Assembly: GCA_003164275.1 (NCBI GenBank)
Contig: PLSY01000178.1
Span: 1 to 26,142, forward strand
From: Acidimicrobiaceae bacterium
GTDB lineage: Bacteria; Actinomycetota; Acidimicrobiia; Acidimicrobiales; RAAP-2
DNA: 26,142 nucleotides
Direction: 5' to 3'
Positions 1 to 8,008 of this stretch are shown here, one piece after another. Every line of letters starts with the position of its first letter. The first letter of the stretch is position 1. The notes under the pieces were generated by a model. That model did no database searches. It saw only the letters and a program-made list of their open reading frames with translations, and was not told the origin of the DNA. The position numbers and the translations under genes are program-made.

Positions 1-382
1 CTAACAGCGGTGAGCTGATCGGTACTCAACGGCAGTGTTCGTCGAACGCCAGACGTATCCGCTTGGCCCAGAGATGGCTCAGGTATCGCGGGAACTGCAT
101 AAATCAATCGTACCAGATATACCTGACTAATCAAGTCGCTTTTATAGGTAATAGGATGGAGCCGCTGAAGTGCACCCTTCGGAGATGCTTGTCGGATCGT
201 TATCGATCCGTCATTGGACAGTGGGAGAGCGTTCGGCCAGCTGGTCCCACAGACCGGGAAGAGCCCTAAGCGGGTCGCCCCGGCTGCAAGCTCGCGACGA
301 TGGGTAGGCGACTGACAGTGATTGTGACGCCATCGGCGGACTTCAGCCGGTCAGCGAAAGTGGAGAACCGACTCGACGCTGA
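1..382. other. Left-edge noncoding stretch
   Basis: No convincing gene is visible here. The short reading frames have no family features and poor codon bias. The stretch lies downstream of the luxA-like gene, which stops at 383 on the minus strand. It includes a locally AT-richer patch around 95-160, unlike the flanking GC-rich coding DNA, and one perfect inverted repeat at 193-210. It may be the regulatory region of a gene beyond the left edge, but that is not visible. Confidence 0.5.
193..210. repeat. Perfect 7-bp inverted repeat with 4-nt spacer
   Basis: The arms CGGATCG and CGATCCG flank TTAT, giving an 18-bp perfect dyad in noncoding DNA. It is too short to be a clear terminator and has no U-tract. 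An operator for an off-window gene is possible, but nothing else supports that. Confidence 0.4.
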
Positions 383-1606
383 TCAGCTGGCGTGAGCGGC
401 CCGTTCTTTTTCGGCAGGGATTCGAGACTCGCCCTTGTGTCGAACGGACTCTGGATCACGATGCCATTCGTTGGCGAGAAGCCGGTACGACCGCACCCTG
501 TCGGCATGGTCGTGAGTAATGGTCGTTATCGCGAGCTCGTCGGCGTCGGTGGCATCCCGGAGGAGTTCGAGGTGGGATACCACCGTCTCTGGTGAGCCAA
601 CGAACTGGGTATCGACCCGATCGGCGACAAGGCGCCGATCTTCATCGGTCCATTCATGGCGGGCAGCCTGTTGTGGAGTGGGAAACTCGATGGCACCAAG
701 ACCCTTGCGGATGCTCCTGACCCACAGCCCGTAGCCACTGGCGAGCTCTTTGGCTGTGGCGTCGTCGGCCGCCACGACGACATCAGCCGAGACAGCGACA
801 TGCGGCCGCTCGAGTTCGGCTGACGGTACGAACGCGTTGCGATAGGCGTCAACAGCCTCGAGCACTGTGGCCGGGCTGACGTGGTAGTTCGCCGCGAAAC
901 GGAGACCGAGTTCCCCGGCCACCGCGGCGCTCTGGCCAGCGCTGCTCCCGAGCACCCAGAGTTCTACCGCTGCGCCCTGTCCGGGCACCGGGCGCGGGTC
1001 GAGTCCGTCGGTGGAGCGATAACTGCCGCGAAGCAGTCCCACGATGTCGTGGAGCAGCTCCCCATAGTCGGCTGAGCGGGCCTCGGCCTGTTGCAGCAGC
1101 TCTGCAGTCACGGCGACTCGTGGAGAGTTGACCAAGTGGCTTAGCGATGGGCGCTCTGGGATCAATAGGCCGTTGCCGGTGAAGTGACGACCGGGATCGG
1201 CCTTGGGTCCGGACGATGCCTTGGCCCCCGGTGCTCCTGCCAGCCGGTCGCGGAAGAAGTCTCTTCCACCGGACCGGCCCAAGCCCAAATCGAGTCGACC
1301 GGGGTAGAGGGAGTCGATGAGCCCGAACTCTTCCACTACCGACAAAGCAGTGCGGTGACCACTCTGTACCCCACCCGACCCAAGTCGGATCCGCTGGGTC
1401 GCTCCTGCGATCAGGGCGATCAATACTGCCGGGGATGAGCCCGCCACACCCGGGTTCAGGTGGTGCTCGGCAAACCAGTAACGCTCGTAGCCGGCCTCTT
1501 CGACCTGTTGCGACAAATCGACGGTGTTGCGCAACGCCTCCCCGGCCGTCGAGCCCGAGGAGACGGGCACCAGGTCCAAGACACCGAGAGGGACGCGCCC
1601 GCTCAT
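383..1606 (-). CDS. LLM-class flavin-dependent oxidoreductase, luxA-like (group 1)
   Basis: This is a 407-residue TIM-barrel monooxygenase of the bacterial luciferase superfamily. Such enzymes use reduced FMN or F420 with O2 (or a hydride) to oxidise small substrates. The N-terminus has the group-1 hallmark VPLGVLDLVPV, then an AEHH motif (RYWFAEHH, about residues 42-49) and a glycine-rich RLDLGLGRSGG segment near residue 105. The ATG at 1606 has an AGGAG ribosome site. It overlaps the stop of the upstream monooxygenase by 4 nt (ATGA), so the two are almost certainly co-translated. It is the last gene of a three-gene minus-strand operon. The substrate is unknown, and whether FMN or F420 is used cannot be decided from sequence alone. 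The family call is firm. Confidence 0.88.
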   Translation of the reverse strand: MSGRVPLGVLDLVPVSSGSTAGEALRNTVDLSQQVEEAGYERYWFAEHHLNPGVAGSSPAVLIALIAGATQRIRLGSGGVQSGHRTALSVVEEFGLIDSLYPGRLDLGLGRSGGRDFFRDRLAGAPGAKASSGPKADPGRHFTGNGLLIPERPSLSHLVNSPRVAVTAELLQQAEARSADYGELLHDIVGLLRGSYRSTDGLDPRPVPGQGAAVELWVLGSSAGQSAAVAGELGLRFAANYHVSPATVLEAVDAYRNAFVPSAELERPHVAVSADVVVAADDATAKELASGYGLWVRSIRKGLGAIEFPTPQQAARHEWTDEDRRLVADRVDTQFVGSPETVVSHLELLRDATDADELAITTITHDHADRVRSYRLLANEWHRDPESVRHKGESRIPAEKERAAHAS

Positions 1607-2991
1607 CCGGTGGCTCCTGAGCGAGCCGAGTTCCCGGCCGACGCTCGGCGAGGGGGAGGAAGCTCGAGATGGTCGCGAAGCGTTGCCCCTGCGTAGTCGG
1701 TGCGGAATGTCCCGCGCTCCTGGAGTAGGGGAACCACACGGTCGGCGAAGTCGTCCAAGCCGCCAGGCGTGACATGGGGCACGAGGATGAAGCCGTCCGC
1801 CGCGTCCTCTTGGACCAGTGTGTCGATACCTTCAGCTACCTGGGTCGGCGTCCCAATAAAGGACTGCCGGGCGGTCACCTCGATCATCAACTCACGGATC
1901 GACAGGTTCTTGGCATCGGCCAACTCACGCCAGTCCTTCGCCGTTTGGAGGGGGTCTCGATACAAGCGGACGCTGGCCCGACCCTTGGCGATGGTGTTCT
2001 CGCCGGGGTCGGGATCAATCTCAGGTAGCGGTCCGTCGGGGTCGTAACCGCTCAGGTCGCGATTCCACACATGTTCGAGGAACAAGATGGCTGTCGGCCC
2101 ACTGACCTGTTGACGACGGATGAATGCCGCTCGCTCGTGGGCGTCAGCCTCGGTCTCTCCGAGGACGAACGTCGCGGCCGGGAGGATCTTCAGCTCATCG
2201 TGTGAGCGGCCGTAACGTGCCAGGCGTCTCTTGACGTCGGAGTAGAACTTCTGCCCTTCCTCGAGGGTTCCGTGTCGAGAGAAGATCGCATCGGCGGTGG
2301 CCGCCGCGAACTCCCGCCCTTCGTCGGAGTCGCCGGCCTGGAAGATGACAGGCTGCCCCTGCGGAGAACGGGGCACGGTGAACTGGCCGGAGATGTCGAA
2401 CTGTGGGCCGTGGTGTTCGAAGGTCCCGGGACGAGTCTGGCGAAGGAATCTGCCCGTCGAGCGGTCTGCTGCGATGGCATCGTCATCCCATGAGTCCCAC
2501 AGCTCGCGAGCGGTCTGCAGGAACTCCTTTGCCCGTGCGTAGCGTTCGGACTGTGGAAGGAATCCGCCCCGGCGGAAATTCTCCCCCGTGAACTCGTCCC
2601 ACGAAGTGACCACGTTCCAGGCCGCCCTCCCGTCGGAGAGGTGGTCGAGCGAAGCGAACTGGCGGGCGACTTCAAAGGGTTCGTTGAAGGTGGAGTTGAT
2701 GGTGCCTGCCAGCCCTATCCGCTTGGTGACGGCTGCCAGTGCGGCCAAGACCGTGAATGTGTCAGGGCGACCCACTACGTCCAGATCGTGAATCTGGTTA
2801 CGCTGCTCACGCAGGCGAAGACCCTCAGCCAGGAAGAAGAAGTCGAACTTCGCCCGCTCTGCAGCCTGGGCGAGGTGGACGAAGGATGAGAACTCGATGT
2901 GGCTGCCAGCTTCGGGGTCGCTCCAGACTGTGGCGTTGTTCACGCCCGGAAAGTGGGCTGCGAGGTGTATCTGCTTGGTCCGCTTGCTCAA
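1603..2991 (-). CDS. NtaA/SnaA/DszA-family FMNH2-dependent monooxygenase
   Basis: The product is about 462 residues and belongs to the nitrilotriacetate/dibenzothiophene-sulfone monooxygenase branch of the luciferase superfamily. Family signs are an N-terminal QIHLAAHFPG strand, FDFFFLAEGLRLRE, the segment NVVTSWDEFTGENFRRGG, PQGQPVIFQAGDS in the barrel, and a C-terminus with RVVPLLQERGTFRTDY. These enzymes need FMNH2 from a separate reductase, and none is encoded here. I chose the TTG at 2991 because GGGAG lies at ribosome-site distance and family similarity begins at once. The frame is open to 3144, but that extension overlaps the upstream gene and looks noncoding. It is the middle gene of the three-gene operon, 31 nt after the previous stop. 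The substrate is unknown; C-N or C-S bond cleavage is typical of the family. Confidence 0.87.
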   Translation of the reverse strand: MSKRTKQIHLAAHFPGVNNATVWSDPEAGSHIEFSSFVHLAQAAERAKFDFFFLAEGLRLREQRNQIHDLDVVGRPDTFTVLAALAAVTKRIGLAGTINSTFNEPFEVARQFASLDHLSDGRAAWNVVTSWDEFTGENFRRGGFLPQSERYARAKEFLQTARELWDSWDDDAIAADRSTGRFLRQTRPGTFEHHGPQFDISGQFTVPRSPQGQPVIFQAGDSDEGREFAAATADAIFSRHGTLEEGQKFYSDVKRRLARYGRSHDELKILPAATFVLGETEADAHERAAFIRRQQVSGPTAILFLEHVWNRDLSGYDPDGPLPEIDPDPGENTIAKGRASVRLYRDPLQTAKDWRELADAKNLSIRELMIEVTARQSFIGTPTQVAEGIDTLVQEDAADGFILVPHVTPGGLDDFADRVVPLLQERGTFRTDYAGATLRDHLELPPPRRASAGNSARSGATG

Positions 2992-3022
2992 CTGCTGCTC
3001 CCGTAGCTCATGGATAGTTCGG

Positions 3023-4228
3023 TTAGGCCACTGCGTAGCGGTTTGTTGGACGCTCCAGCCCGAGTCGGCTCCGCAGCGTCCCCTCGTCGTAGTGGCGCCG
3101 GAATACCCCCCGATCTTGCAGTAGCGGGACAACTCGCCGGACAATCATTTCGAGGTCGTAGGGCTGGACCCCCGGCCGTAGACGGAATCCGGCGATCTCA
3201 TCGGAGTTCCACTCGAGGAGCTGGTCGACCAATTCCGCCGGGGTCCCGGTGAAGACGAAGGCATCTGAGCGGTAGGCGCGGCCGTCCAGTCGATCGAGAC
3301 GGTCCTTCCGCGCTGAGGCAGCCCCAGGTTCGTCGTCAATGAACACCACCAGATCGGCGAAGATCCTCAGGGGTTCGGTACCTCGCCCGACGGCAGCCTC
3401 TTCTGCCCGGACTTCCGACTCAATGCGCCGAAGGTCAGACGAGTCCCGAGGGGTGACGAAAACTGCATCTGCACTGCGGCCGGCCAACCGGTAGGGGACT
3501 GAGGCGTGAGCTAGGGCCATAACCAATGGTTGCCCTTGGGGCGGACGTGGAGTGATCGACGGTCCTCGCACTCTGAACCAGGGGCCCTCGAAGTCGATGT
3601 AGTGGAGCTTGTCTCGATCAATGAATCGACCGGTGGGCACGTCCCGGATCTCAGCATCATCATCCCAGCTATCCCAGAGGCGCCGAAGCACCTCGACATA
3701 GTTAGCGGCTTCGTCAAACAGATCGATGATGATCTGTTGAGCGATCGGATCCTCCTCATGTTCGCCTAGTCGAAGAGAAGGGAAATTTCTCCTGCCGAAC
3801 TGCTCGGCCTCGACGCGGGTGGCTGACACCCGAACCTGGAGGCCGGCCCTTCCAGCCGAGACGTAGTCGAGGGTGGCGACGGCCTTGGAGAGGTGGAAAG
3901 GTTCGGTGTGAGTTGTCGTGCCGACCGGAACGATCCCGATGTGCGCGGTTGTAGGAGCAATCCGTGCCGCGATGAGGAGGGCATCGAGGCGACCACGTAC
4001 CTGGCCGATCCTGTCGTCGGGGACCCCCCATTTCGACGACTGCATTTTCAGCGAATCGTCGATGGTGATGAAGTCGAGCAGACCGCGCTCTGCCTCATTG
4101 ACGAGGTCAACCCAGTACTGCGCCGTGAAGAGTTCGTCGGCTCGGGCGCTTTGCGTCCGCCATGCTGCCGGGTGCCACCCGGCAGCATCCAGGGCAGCCG
4201 CAAGGTGAAGTGAGGGAAGGTCTGGCAA
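3023..4228 (-). CDS. NtaA/DszA-like FMNH2-dependent monooxygenase
   Basis: The product is about 401 residues, a second member of the NtaA/DszA branch and a distant paralogue of its downstream neighbour. The two share the LWDSWDDDA segment, a PTGRFIDRDK-like loop, PPQGQPLVMALA and the C-terminal RRVVPLLQDRGVFRRHY block. The barrel N-terminus reads LHLAAALDAAGWHPAAWR, as in this family. No ATG is available near the start. The TTG at 4228 has GAGG 8 nt upstream; an alternative TTG at 4255 adds nine residues but has no ribosome site. As first gene of the minus-strand operon, it faces a 0.5 kb spacer shared with a divergent amidohydrolase. Cofactor delivery must come from elsewhere in the genome. 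The family call is good; the substrate is unknown. Confidence 0.85.
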   Translation of the reverse strand: MPDLPSLHLAAALDAAGWHPAAWRTQSARADELFTAQYWVDLVNEAERGLLDFITIDDSLKMQSSKWGVPDDRIGQVRGRLDALLIAARIAPTTAHIGIVPVGTTTHTEPFHLSKAVATLDYVSAGRAGLQVRVSATRVEAEQFGRRNFPSLRLGEHEEDPIAQQIIIDLFDEAANYVEVLRRLWDSWDDDAEIRDVPTGRFIDRDKLHYIDFEGPWFRVRGPSITPRPPQGQPLVMALAHASVPYRLAGRSADAVFVTPRDSSDLRRIESEVRAEEAAVGRGTEPLRIFADLVVFIDDEPGAASARKDRLDRLDGRAYRSDAFVFTGTPAELVDQLLEWNSDEIAGFRLRPGVQPYDLEMIVRRVVPLLQDRGVFRRHYDEGTLRSRLGLERPTNRYAVA

Positions 4229-4255
4229 GGGTTTCGCCTCGTTTGCTTGGACCAA

Positions 4256-4737
4256 AAAGAGGAATGGCTGATTGGTGTGTGCCCCCCCAAAGCTATCGGT
4301 TTGGATCCATTAGATGCAATTGCGATCGAGTTGGTCGACTATTGGCGGAGACACTTAGTACACGAAGATGAAGCCGGGTGCCTCGCCGAGGTCCAGCGCG
4401 CCACTACCCCACATTCCCAGGTGGCCGATTGCCCACGATGCCGGAAAACCACGCTCACGGTCCCGGACGGCAATCGAGAATGAGGTTCCGGTTTGGAGGG
4501 AGGTCCTTGGCGCCGGTGCCTTGACCCCGGGCCCAACTGTGGTGCGGGAAGCTCCGAGCCCCGGGGAAGAGGTCCGGCGCCCGGGACCTGGAGGGGGAGC
4601 AGGCAAGTCGTAACGCGACGAGTGGCTTCGAGGGGCAAAGTGCCTGCAGGTAAACCAGTAGTAGCGGCCTTGGCCGTGGACGTAGACTAAATCCAGGCAC
4701 GACTCACAATCGTCCCAGAGAAGAAGAGGATCAGAGA
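4256..4737. other. Divergent intergenic region, possible gene remnant inside
   Basis: This 482-nt spacer separates the monooxygenase operon (minus) from the amidohydrolase (plus) and should hold both promoters. No promoter pair is compelling. On the minus strand a frame ending with a stop at 4355 has protein-like composition and high third-position GC in its last 36 codons (ending GEAPGFIFVY). Its upstream part is proline/glycine/serine-rich and does not look like a normal protein. It could be the decayed 3' end of a lost gene. I do not recognise the family and do not call it a gene. Confidence 0.35.
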
Positions 4738-5955
4738 ATGGCCGCAAGCGAGCACTACACCATCATCTCGGCAGACACCCACGCAGGGGCAAACCATGAG
4801 ACGTATCGGACGTACTTGGACCCCAAGTACCTTGAGGATTTTGACGCCTGGCGTGGAAAGTACAAGAACCCGTGGAAGGACCTTCGCGACACCGATCTTC
4901 GCGTCAGGAACTGGGACGATGACCGGCGTGATGCCGACCAGTTCGCGGACGGCGTCGTTGGCGAAGTCGTCTTTCCGAACACGGTGCCGCCGTTCTATCC
5001 GGGCTTCGTCCTCTTCGCTGGACCGCCCAAGCCTGAGGAGTACGACCACCGGCGTGCCGGAATCAAGGCGCACAATCGTTGGCTCGCCGATTTTTGCGGG
5101 AGCAAGCCAATCCAGCGTGCCGGGATCGGCCAGTTCTTCCTCAATGACATCGACGATGCAATCGAGGATGTCACCTGGATCAAGGAGCACGGTCTCCGGG
5201 GAGGAGTGCTCCTCCCGACGGTGGCCCCAGATGTGAAATGGGTGAAGCCCCTCTATCACCCCGACTATGACTCGCTGTGGGCCTGCCTCCAAGACCTCGA
5301 CATTCCCATCAATCTGCACTCGGGTACGGGATCCCCCAACTATGGCCGGTTCAATTCGGTTCCAATGATCATGATCAGCGAAGTCGGCTTCTATGGCATG
5401 CGGCCCTTCGTGCACATGCTCCTGTCGGGAGTCTTCGAGAGGTTCCCTCGACTGAAGTTCGTGATGACCGAGGGTTCGACAGCAGCCATCCCACCACTCC
5501 TCGAGAATCTGGACAAGGTCATCACCAGCGTGAGGAAGGGTGAGATCGGAGAGCTCAAGTACACCGAGGAGCAGTCTCTCCCGCGCTCGGCCACTGAGTA
5601 CTTCGCCCAGAACTGCTGGGTTGGCTCCAGTTTTCCGGGGATCGCCGATGCGGCAGCCAGAAAGGTGATGCCCGCCGACCGATACATGTGGGGTAGTGAC
5701 TACCCTCACGACGAGGGAACCAACCCCTACACCCGTGAGCATCTCCGGCAGATCTTTGCCGAGGTGGGCGAGGACGAGTTGCGCATCATCCTCGCCGGCA
5801 ACGCTGCGAAGCTCTACGACTTCGACCTCGATGCTTTGGCGCCGCTAGCCGAGAAGTACGGCCCGACGGTCGCAGAGATTGCTGAGCCGCTTGGCTCGCT
5901 TCCGGATAGCCCCAACAGCGCCCTCCTCAAAGGGGCTGGGATGGCTGTGCTCTGA
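4738..5955 (+). CDS. Amidohydrolase family 2 (PF04909-type) metal-dependent hydrolase
   Basis: The product has 405 residues and the ACMSD-like amidohydrolase fold. Near the N-terminus it has SADTHAG (D13, H15) in place of the classic DxHxH. It also has NLHSGTG in mid-barrel, FVMTEGSTAAIPPLLENLDK, and the late metal-site block YMWGSDYPHDEGT. These positions match the actinobacterial subgroup found near monooxygenases and steroid or aromatic catabolic genes. Members catalyse hydrolysis or nonoxidative decarboxylation. The ATG at 4738 follows a GA-rich tract (AGAAGAGGATCAGAGA). It stands alone on the plus strand, divergent from the luciferase-like operon, and is followed 9 nt after its stop by a hairpin. 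The exact reaction is unknown. Confidence 0.87.
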   Translation: MAASEHYTIISADTHAGANHETYRTYLDPKYLEDFDAWRGKYKNPWKDLRDTDLRVRNWDDDRRDADQFADGVVGEVVFPNTVPPFYPGFVLFAGPPKPEEYDHRRAGIKAHNRWLADFCGSKPIQRAGIGQFFLNDIDDAIEDVTWIKEHGLRGGVLLPTVAPDVKWVKPLYHPDYDSLWACLQDLDIPINLHSGTGSPNYGRFNSVPMIMISEVGFYGMRPFVHMLLSGVFERFPRLKFVMTEGSTAAIPPLLENLDKVITSVRKGEIGELKYTEEQSLPRSATEYFAQNCWVGSSFPGIADAAARKVMPADRYMWGSDYPHDEGTNPYTREHLRQIFAEVGEDELRIILAGNAAKLYDFDLDALAPLAEKYGPTVAEIAEPLGSLPDSPNSALLKGAGMAVL

Positions 5956-6256
5956 TTGTCCAGCCCAGAGCCACAGTCTCTGGGGTGGCGAAACGAGCGT
6001 TTGTTTGGGTTCAAATTCTGATGGGATCAATCGATGGTGATCCTTTTGTGGGGAGCTGCGGCCCAGCGGAATTCTTCCCGGCGAAGTGAGGTGCGGGTTC
6101 AGTTGCGACGAGCCCTCCCTCCGCTTTGCGAGCTAGGGGCTGCTCCCTCCGGCCATCTGGAGGTTGGAGCGATGATCAGGTCCGACTGGTCCTGCAAGGT
6201 TCGGTACGCTGGATCCACCCGTCTGCCAGCCCTATTATCCGGGACCGGAGAAACGA
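5956..6256. other. Intergenic region before the TetR gene
   Basis: This 301-nt stretch has no supportable gene. Short plus-strand frames run through it but lack ribosome sites or family features. It begins with the hairpin at 5964-5984 and ends with the ribosome site of the TetR-family gene. I see no convincing promoter or operator. Confidence 0.45.
5964..5984 (+). terminator. Hairpin after the amidohydrolase gene
   Basis: A perfect 7-bp stem CCCAGAG/CTCTGGG with a 7-nt loop begins 9 nt after the amidohydrolase stop codon. There is no U-tract directly behind it, so it is only a possible terminator or mRNA 3'-end structure. Confidence 0.4.
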
Positions 6257-6808
6257 GTGTCGATGGCTGTAGATGCCCGGGTCACCAGGTCCCGTGCGAA
6301 GCTCCGCAACGCCCTGCTGGCATTGGCCGGCGACCGCAAGCTCGAGTCGATCACGGTCGCCGATATATGCAAGCGCGCCGACGTGAGTTATCCGACCTTC
6401 TTCCGCCACTACGCGGGCAAGGCCGAGCTCTGGCATGACATCACCGACGCACTGACCACTGAACTCCAGGCGCGCATAGCGCCGCTCGTCGACGATCCGG
6501 ACACCATGAAGGTGTCCCGAGAGTTCTGCGCCTTCGTGGAGGCCAACCGCGAGGCACTGGGCGTCATCCTCTCGCAGGGCGACGAGCGTCAGGAACTGAT
6601 CAACCGCTCGGCGGCGCTGGCGACAAAGTCGCGGCGGCGGCAGTATGACCTGCCCGGCGATCTGGCCATCGTCCATGCAACCAATGCCACGACCGGCATC
6701 GTTGCCTGGTGGCTGGATCACTATGACTCTGTCTCCACCGAGCAGATCACCGAGGTCATCGACTTGCTCGTCAACCAGCCGTTGAAACTGGCCGCCCGTA
6801 GGAGGTGA
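6257..6808 (+). CDS. TetR-family transcriptional regulator
   Basis: The product is 183 residues, typical of TetR repressors. The N-terminal helix-turn-helix is clear: ITVADICKRADVSYPTFFRHYAGKAELW (about residues 31-58, given here only to show the pattern AD-I-C-x2-A-x-V-S-x2-T-F-F-x-H-Y). The rest is a helical ligand-binding domain with a C-terminal WWLDH segment. The GTG at 6257 is preferred because GGAG lies 6 nt upstream; the ATG two codons later is the alternative. It sits 125 nt before a Rieske oxygenase gene on the same strand. That spacer has a promoter and an inverted repeat that the regulator might bind. The regulator's target and ligand are inference. Confidence 0.88.
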   Translation: MSMAVDARVTRSRAKLRNALLALAGDRKLESITVADICKRADVSYPTFFRHYAGKAELWHDITDALTTELQARIAPLVDDPDTMKVSREFCAFVEANREALGVILSQGDERQELINRSAALATKSRRRQYDLPGDLAIVHATNATTGIVAWWLDHYDSVSTEQITEVIDLLVNQPLKLAARRR

Positions 6809-6852
6809 TCGCCTGCGCCGGATGCTCAGCGCTCCGGTCCGGCAGCCGACCG

Positions 6853-6881
6853 TTGACGAGGAGCTTATTTCCCTTTACGAT
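6853..6881 (+). promoter_or_regulatory. Sigma-70 type promoter for the Rieske oxygenase gene
   Basis: A -35 element TTGACG (6853-6858) is separated by exactly 17 nt from a -10 element TACGAT (6876-6881), close to actinobacterial housekeeping consensus. It lies 52 nt upstream of the Rieske start, and the gap is AT-richer than its surroundings. Predicted transcription start is near 6888. Confidence 0.6.
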
Positions 6882-6884
6882 CCA

Positions 6885-6921
6885 TTGTGTGTCATAACGG
6901 GGGTCCGGGCGGATCACACAA
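6885..6921. promoter_or_regulatory. Widely spaced inverted repeat at the predicted transcription start
   Basis: TTGTGTG (6885-6891) and CACACAA (6915-6921) form a perfect 7-bp inverted repeat with a 23-nt spacer, directly over and after the predicted start site. An operator for the neighbouring TetR-family protein is the simplest guess. A chance repeat is possible, and the spacing is long for one TetR dimer. The word AACGGGGGT also occurs twice here. Confidence 0.35.
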
Positions 6922-6933
6922 CGGGGGTAACGG

Positions 6934-7908
6934 ATGAGTTCTCTGGCAGCAATCCCAAAGGCGTATCGCGACGATTCCGTCGGGTACGCCAAGGGTTGGT
7001 ATTACGTGGCGGACGCCGAGGAGGTGACGGCCGGAGAGATGCTGCCGGTCAGCTACCTCGACCAACAACTAATCGTCTTTCGGGACCGCAATGGCAAGGC
7101 GCAGGTGGCCAATGCCTTCTGTCCCCACCTCGGGGCCCACTTGGCCAGCGCAGATGGTTGCATCCAAGACGGCGAGATCGTCTGCCCCTTCCACAAGTGG
7201 CGCTTCGACACCACTGACGGGGTCTGCACCACGATCCCGTATGCGAGCACCATTCCGAAGCGCGCTGCCCTGACCACCTACCCGGCCATCGAGATGGGCG
7301 GCATGATCCTCATGTGGTGGCATCCTCTGGGCGGGGAGCCCGAAACGCATCCCTACGACGGGATTGCCGCCCACTCGGACAAGACGTGGATCAAGCATTC
7401 AGTGCAGACCTACGAGACGCAGGTGCCTGTCCGCGACCTGCATGAGAACGCCTTTGATACGGCCCACATCCAGCAGCTGCACGGGGCCGAGGACCTCCCG
7501 GAAATCACCAGCGTCGAACGGCGTGACTTCGGTCTCGAGGTCAACTACTCGGGAAATGCGGGGAAAGAGGGCACGGTTCTGACCTTTTCCCAGTTCAATT
7601 TCAGCGGCATGAGCATGGTCACGCACATCGTGCTGGGCGTGGGCTTCGGCTTCATCCAGTACAGCACGCTGACGCCCATCGACCGAGAGAACTCGATGCT
7701 GCGCAACCACATGTACATCATGGACACAGGATCACCGGAGCAGAACGAGACGGTGGGCTCAGCCTTCGCAGATCGCGTCCGAATCGAGATCAAGAAGGAC
7801 CTCGAGGTCCTGAATTACAAGAAGCATCTCGATCGGCCGCTCCTCTGCAACGGTGATGGCCCGATCATGAAGTGGCGCAAGTACGCCAAAGAGCTCGTCA
7901 CCTCCTGA
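6934..7908 (+). CDS. Rieske non-heme iron oxygenase, KshA-like
   Basis: The product is 324 residues, an oxygenase component of the 3-ketosteroid 9-alpha-hydroxylase / cholesterol desaturase group of Rieske oxygenases. The [2Fe-2S] site is complete: C63-P-H65 and C84-x2-H87. The mononuclear iron site is ENAFD175TAH178IQQLH183. The likely third ligand is D289 in EIKKDLEVLNYKK. The C-terminus carries DRPLLCNGDGPIMKWRKY, which matches the KshA pattern of P-L-L-C, DGP and an R/W-rich tail. The enzyme needs electrons from a reductase, and none is in the window. It follows a TetR gene and precedes an amidohydrolase. Steroid or polycyclic substrates are plausible but unproven. The family call is strong; the steroid role is not. 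Confidence 0.88.
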   Translation: MSSLAAIPKAYRDDSVGYAKGWYYVADAEEVTAGEMLPVSYLDQQLIVFRDRNGKAQVANAFCPHLGAHLASADGCIQDGEIVCPFHKWRFDTTDGVCTTIPYASTIPKRAALTTYPAIEMGGMILMWWHPLGGEPETHPYDGIAAHSDKTWIKHSVQTYETQVPVRDLHENAFDTAHIQQLHGAEDLPEITSVERRDFGLEVNYSGNAGKEGTVLTFSQFNFSGMSMVTHIVLGVGFGFIQYSTLTPIDRENSMLRNHMYIMDTGSPEQNETVGSAFADRVRIEIKKDLEVLNYKKHLDRPLLCNGDGPIMKWRKYAKELVTS

Positions 7909-8008
7909 TCCGTCGACGATCGAAGTCGCCGGTGTCGTATCGGACGGTGATGGTCCGCTGGTTCAAGCCATGAACGGCGTGGAAGCACGATAAAAGGGGG
8001 AAGCACCA

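Noticed and set aside
849..1775. 308-residue minus-strand frame overlapping two monooxygenases
   Set aside because: Frame-shifted shadow of the luxA-like gene (it is Arg/Ser/Pro-rich), with no ribosome site or family signs.
4687..5742. 351-residue minus-strand frame opposite the PF04909 amidohydrolase
   Set aside because: Antisense shadow; the plus-strand frame carries all amidohydrolase motifs.
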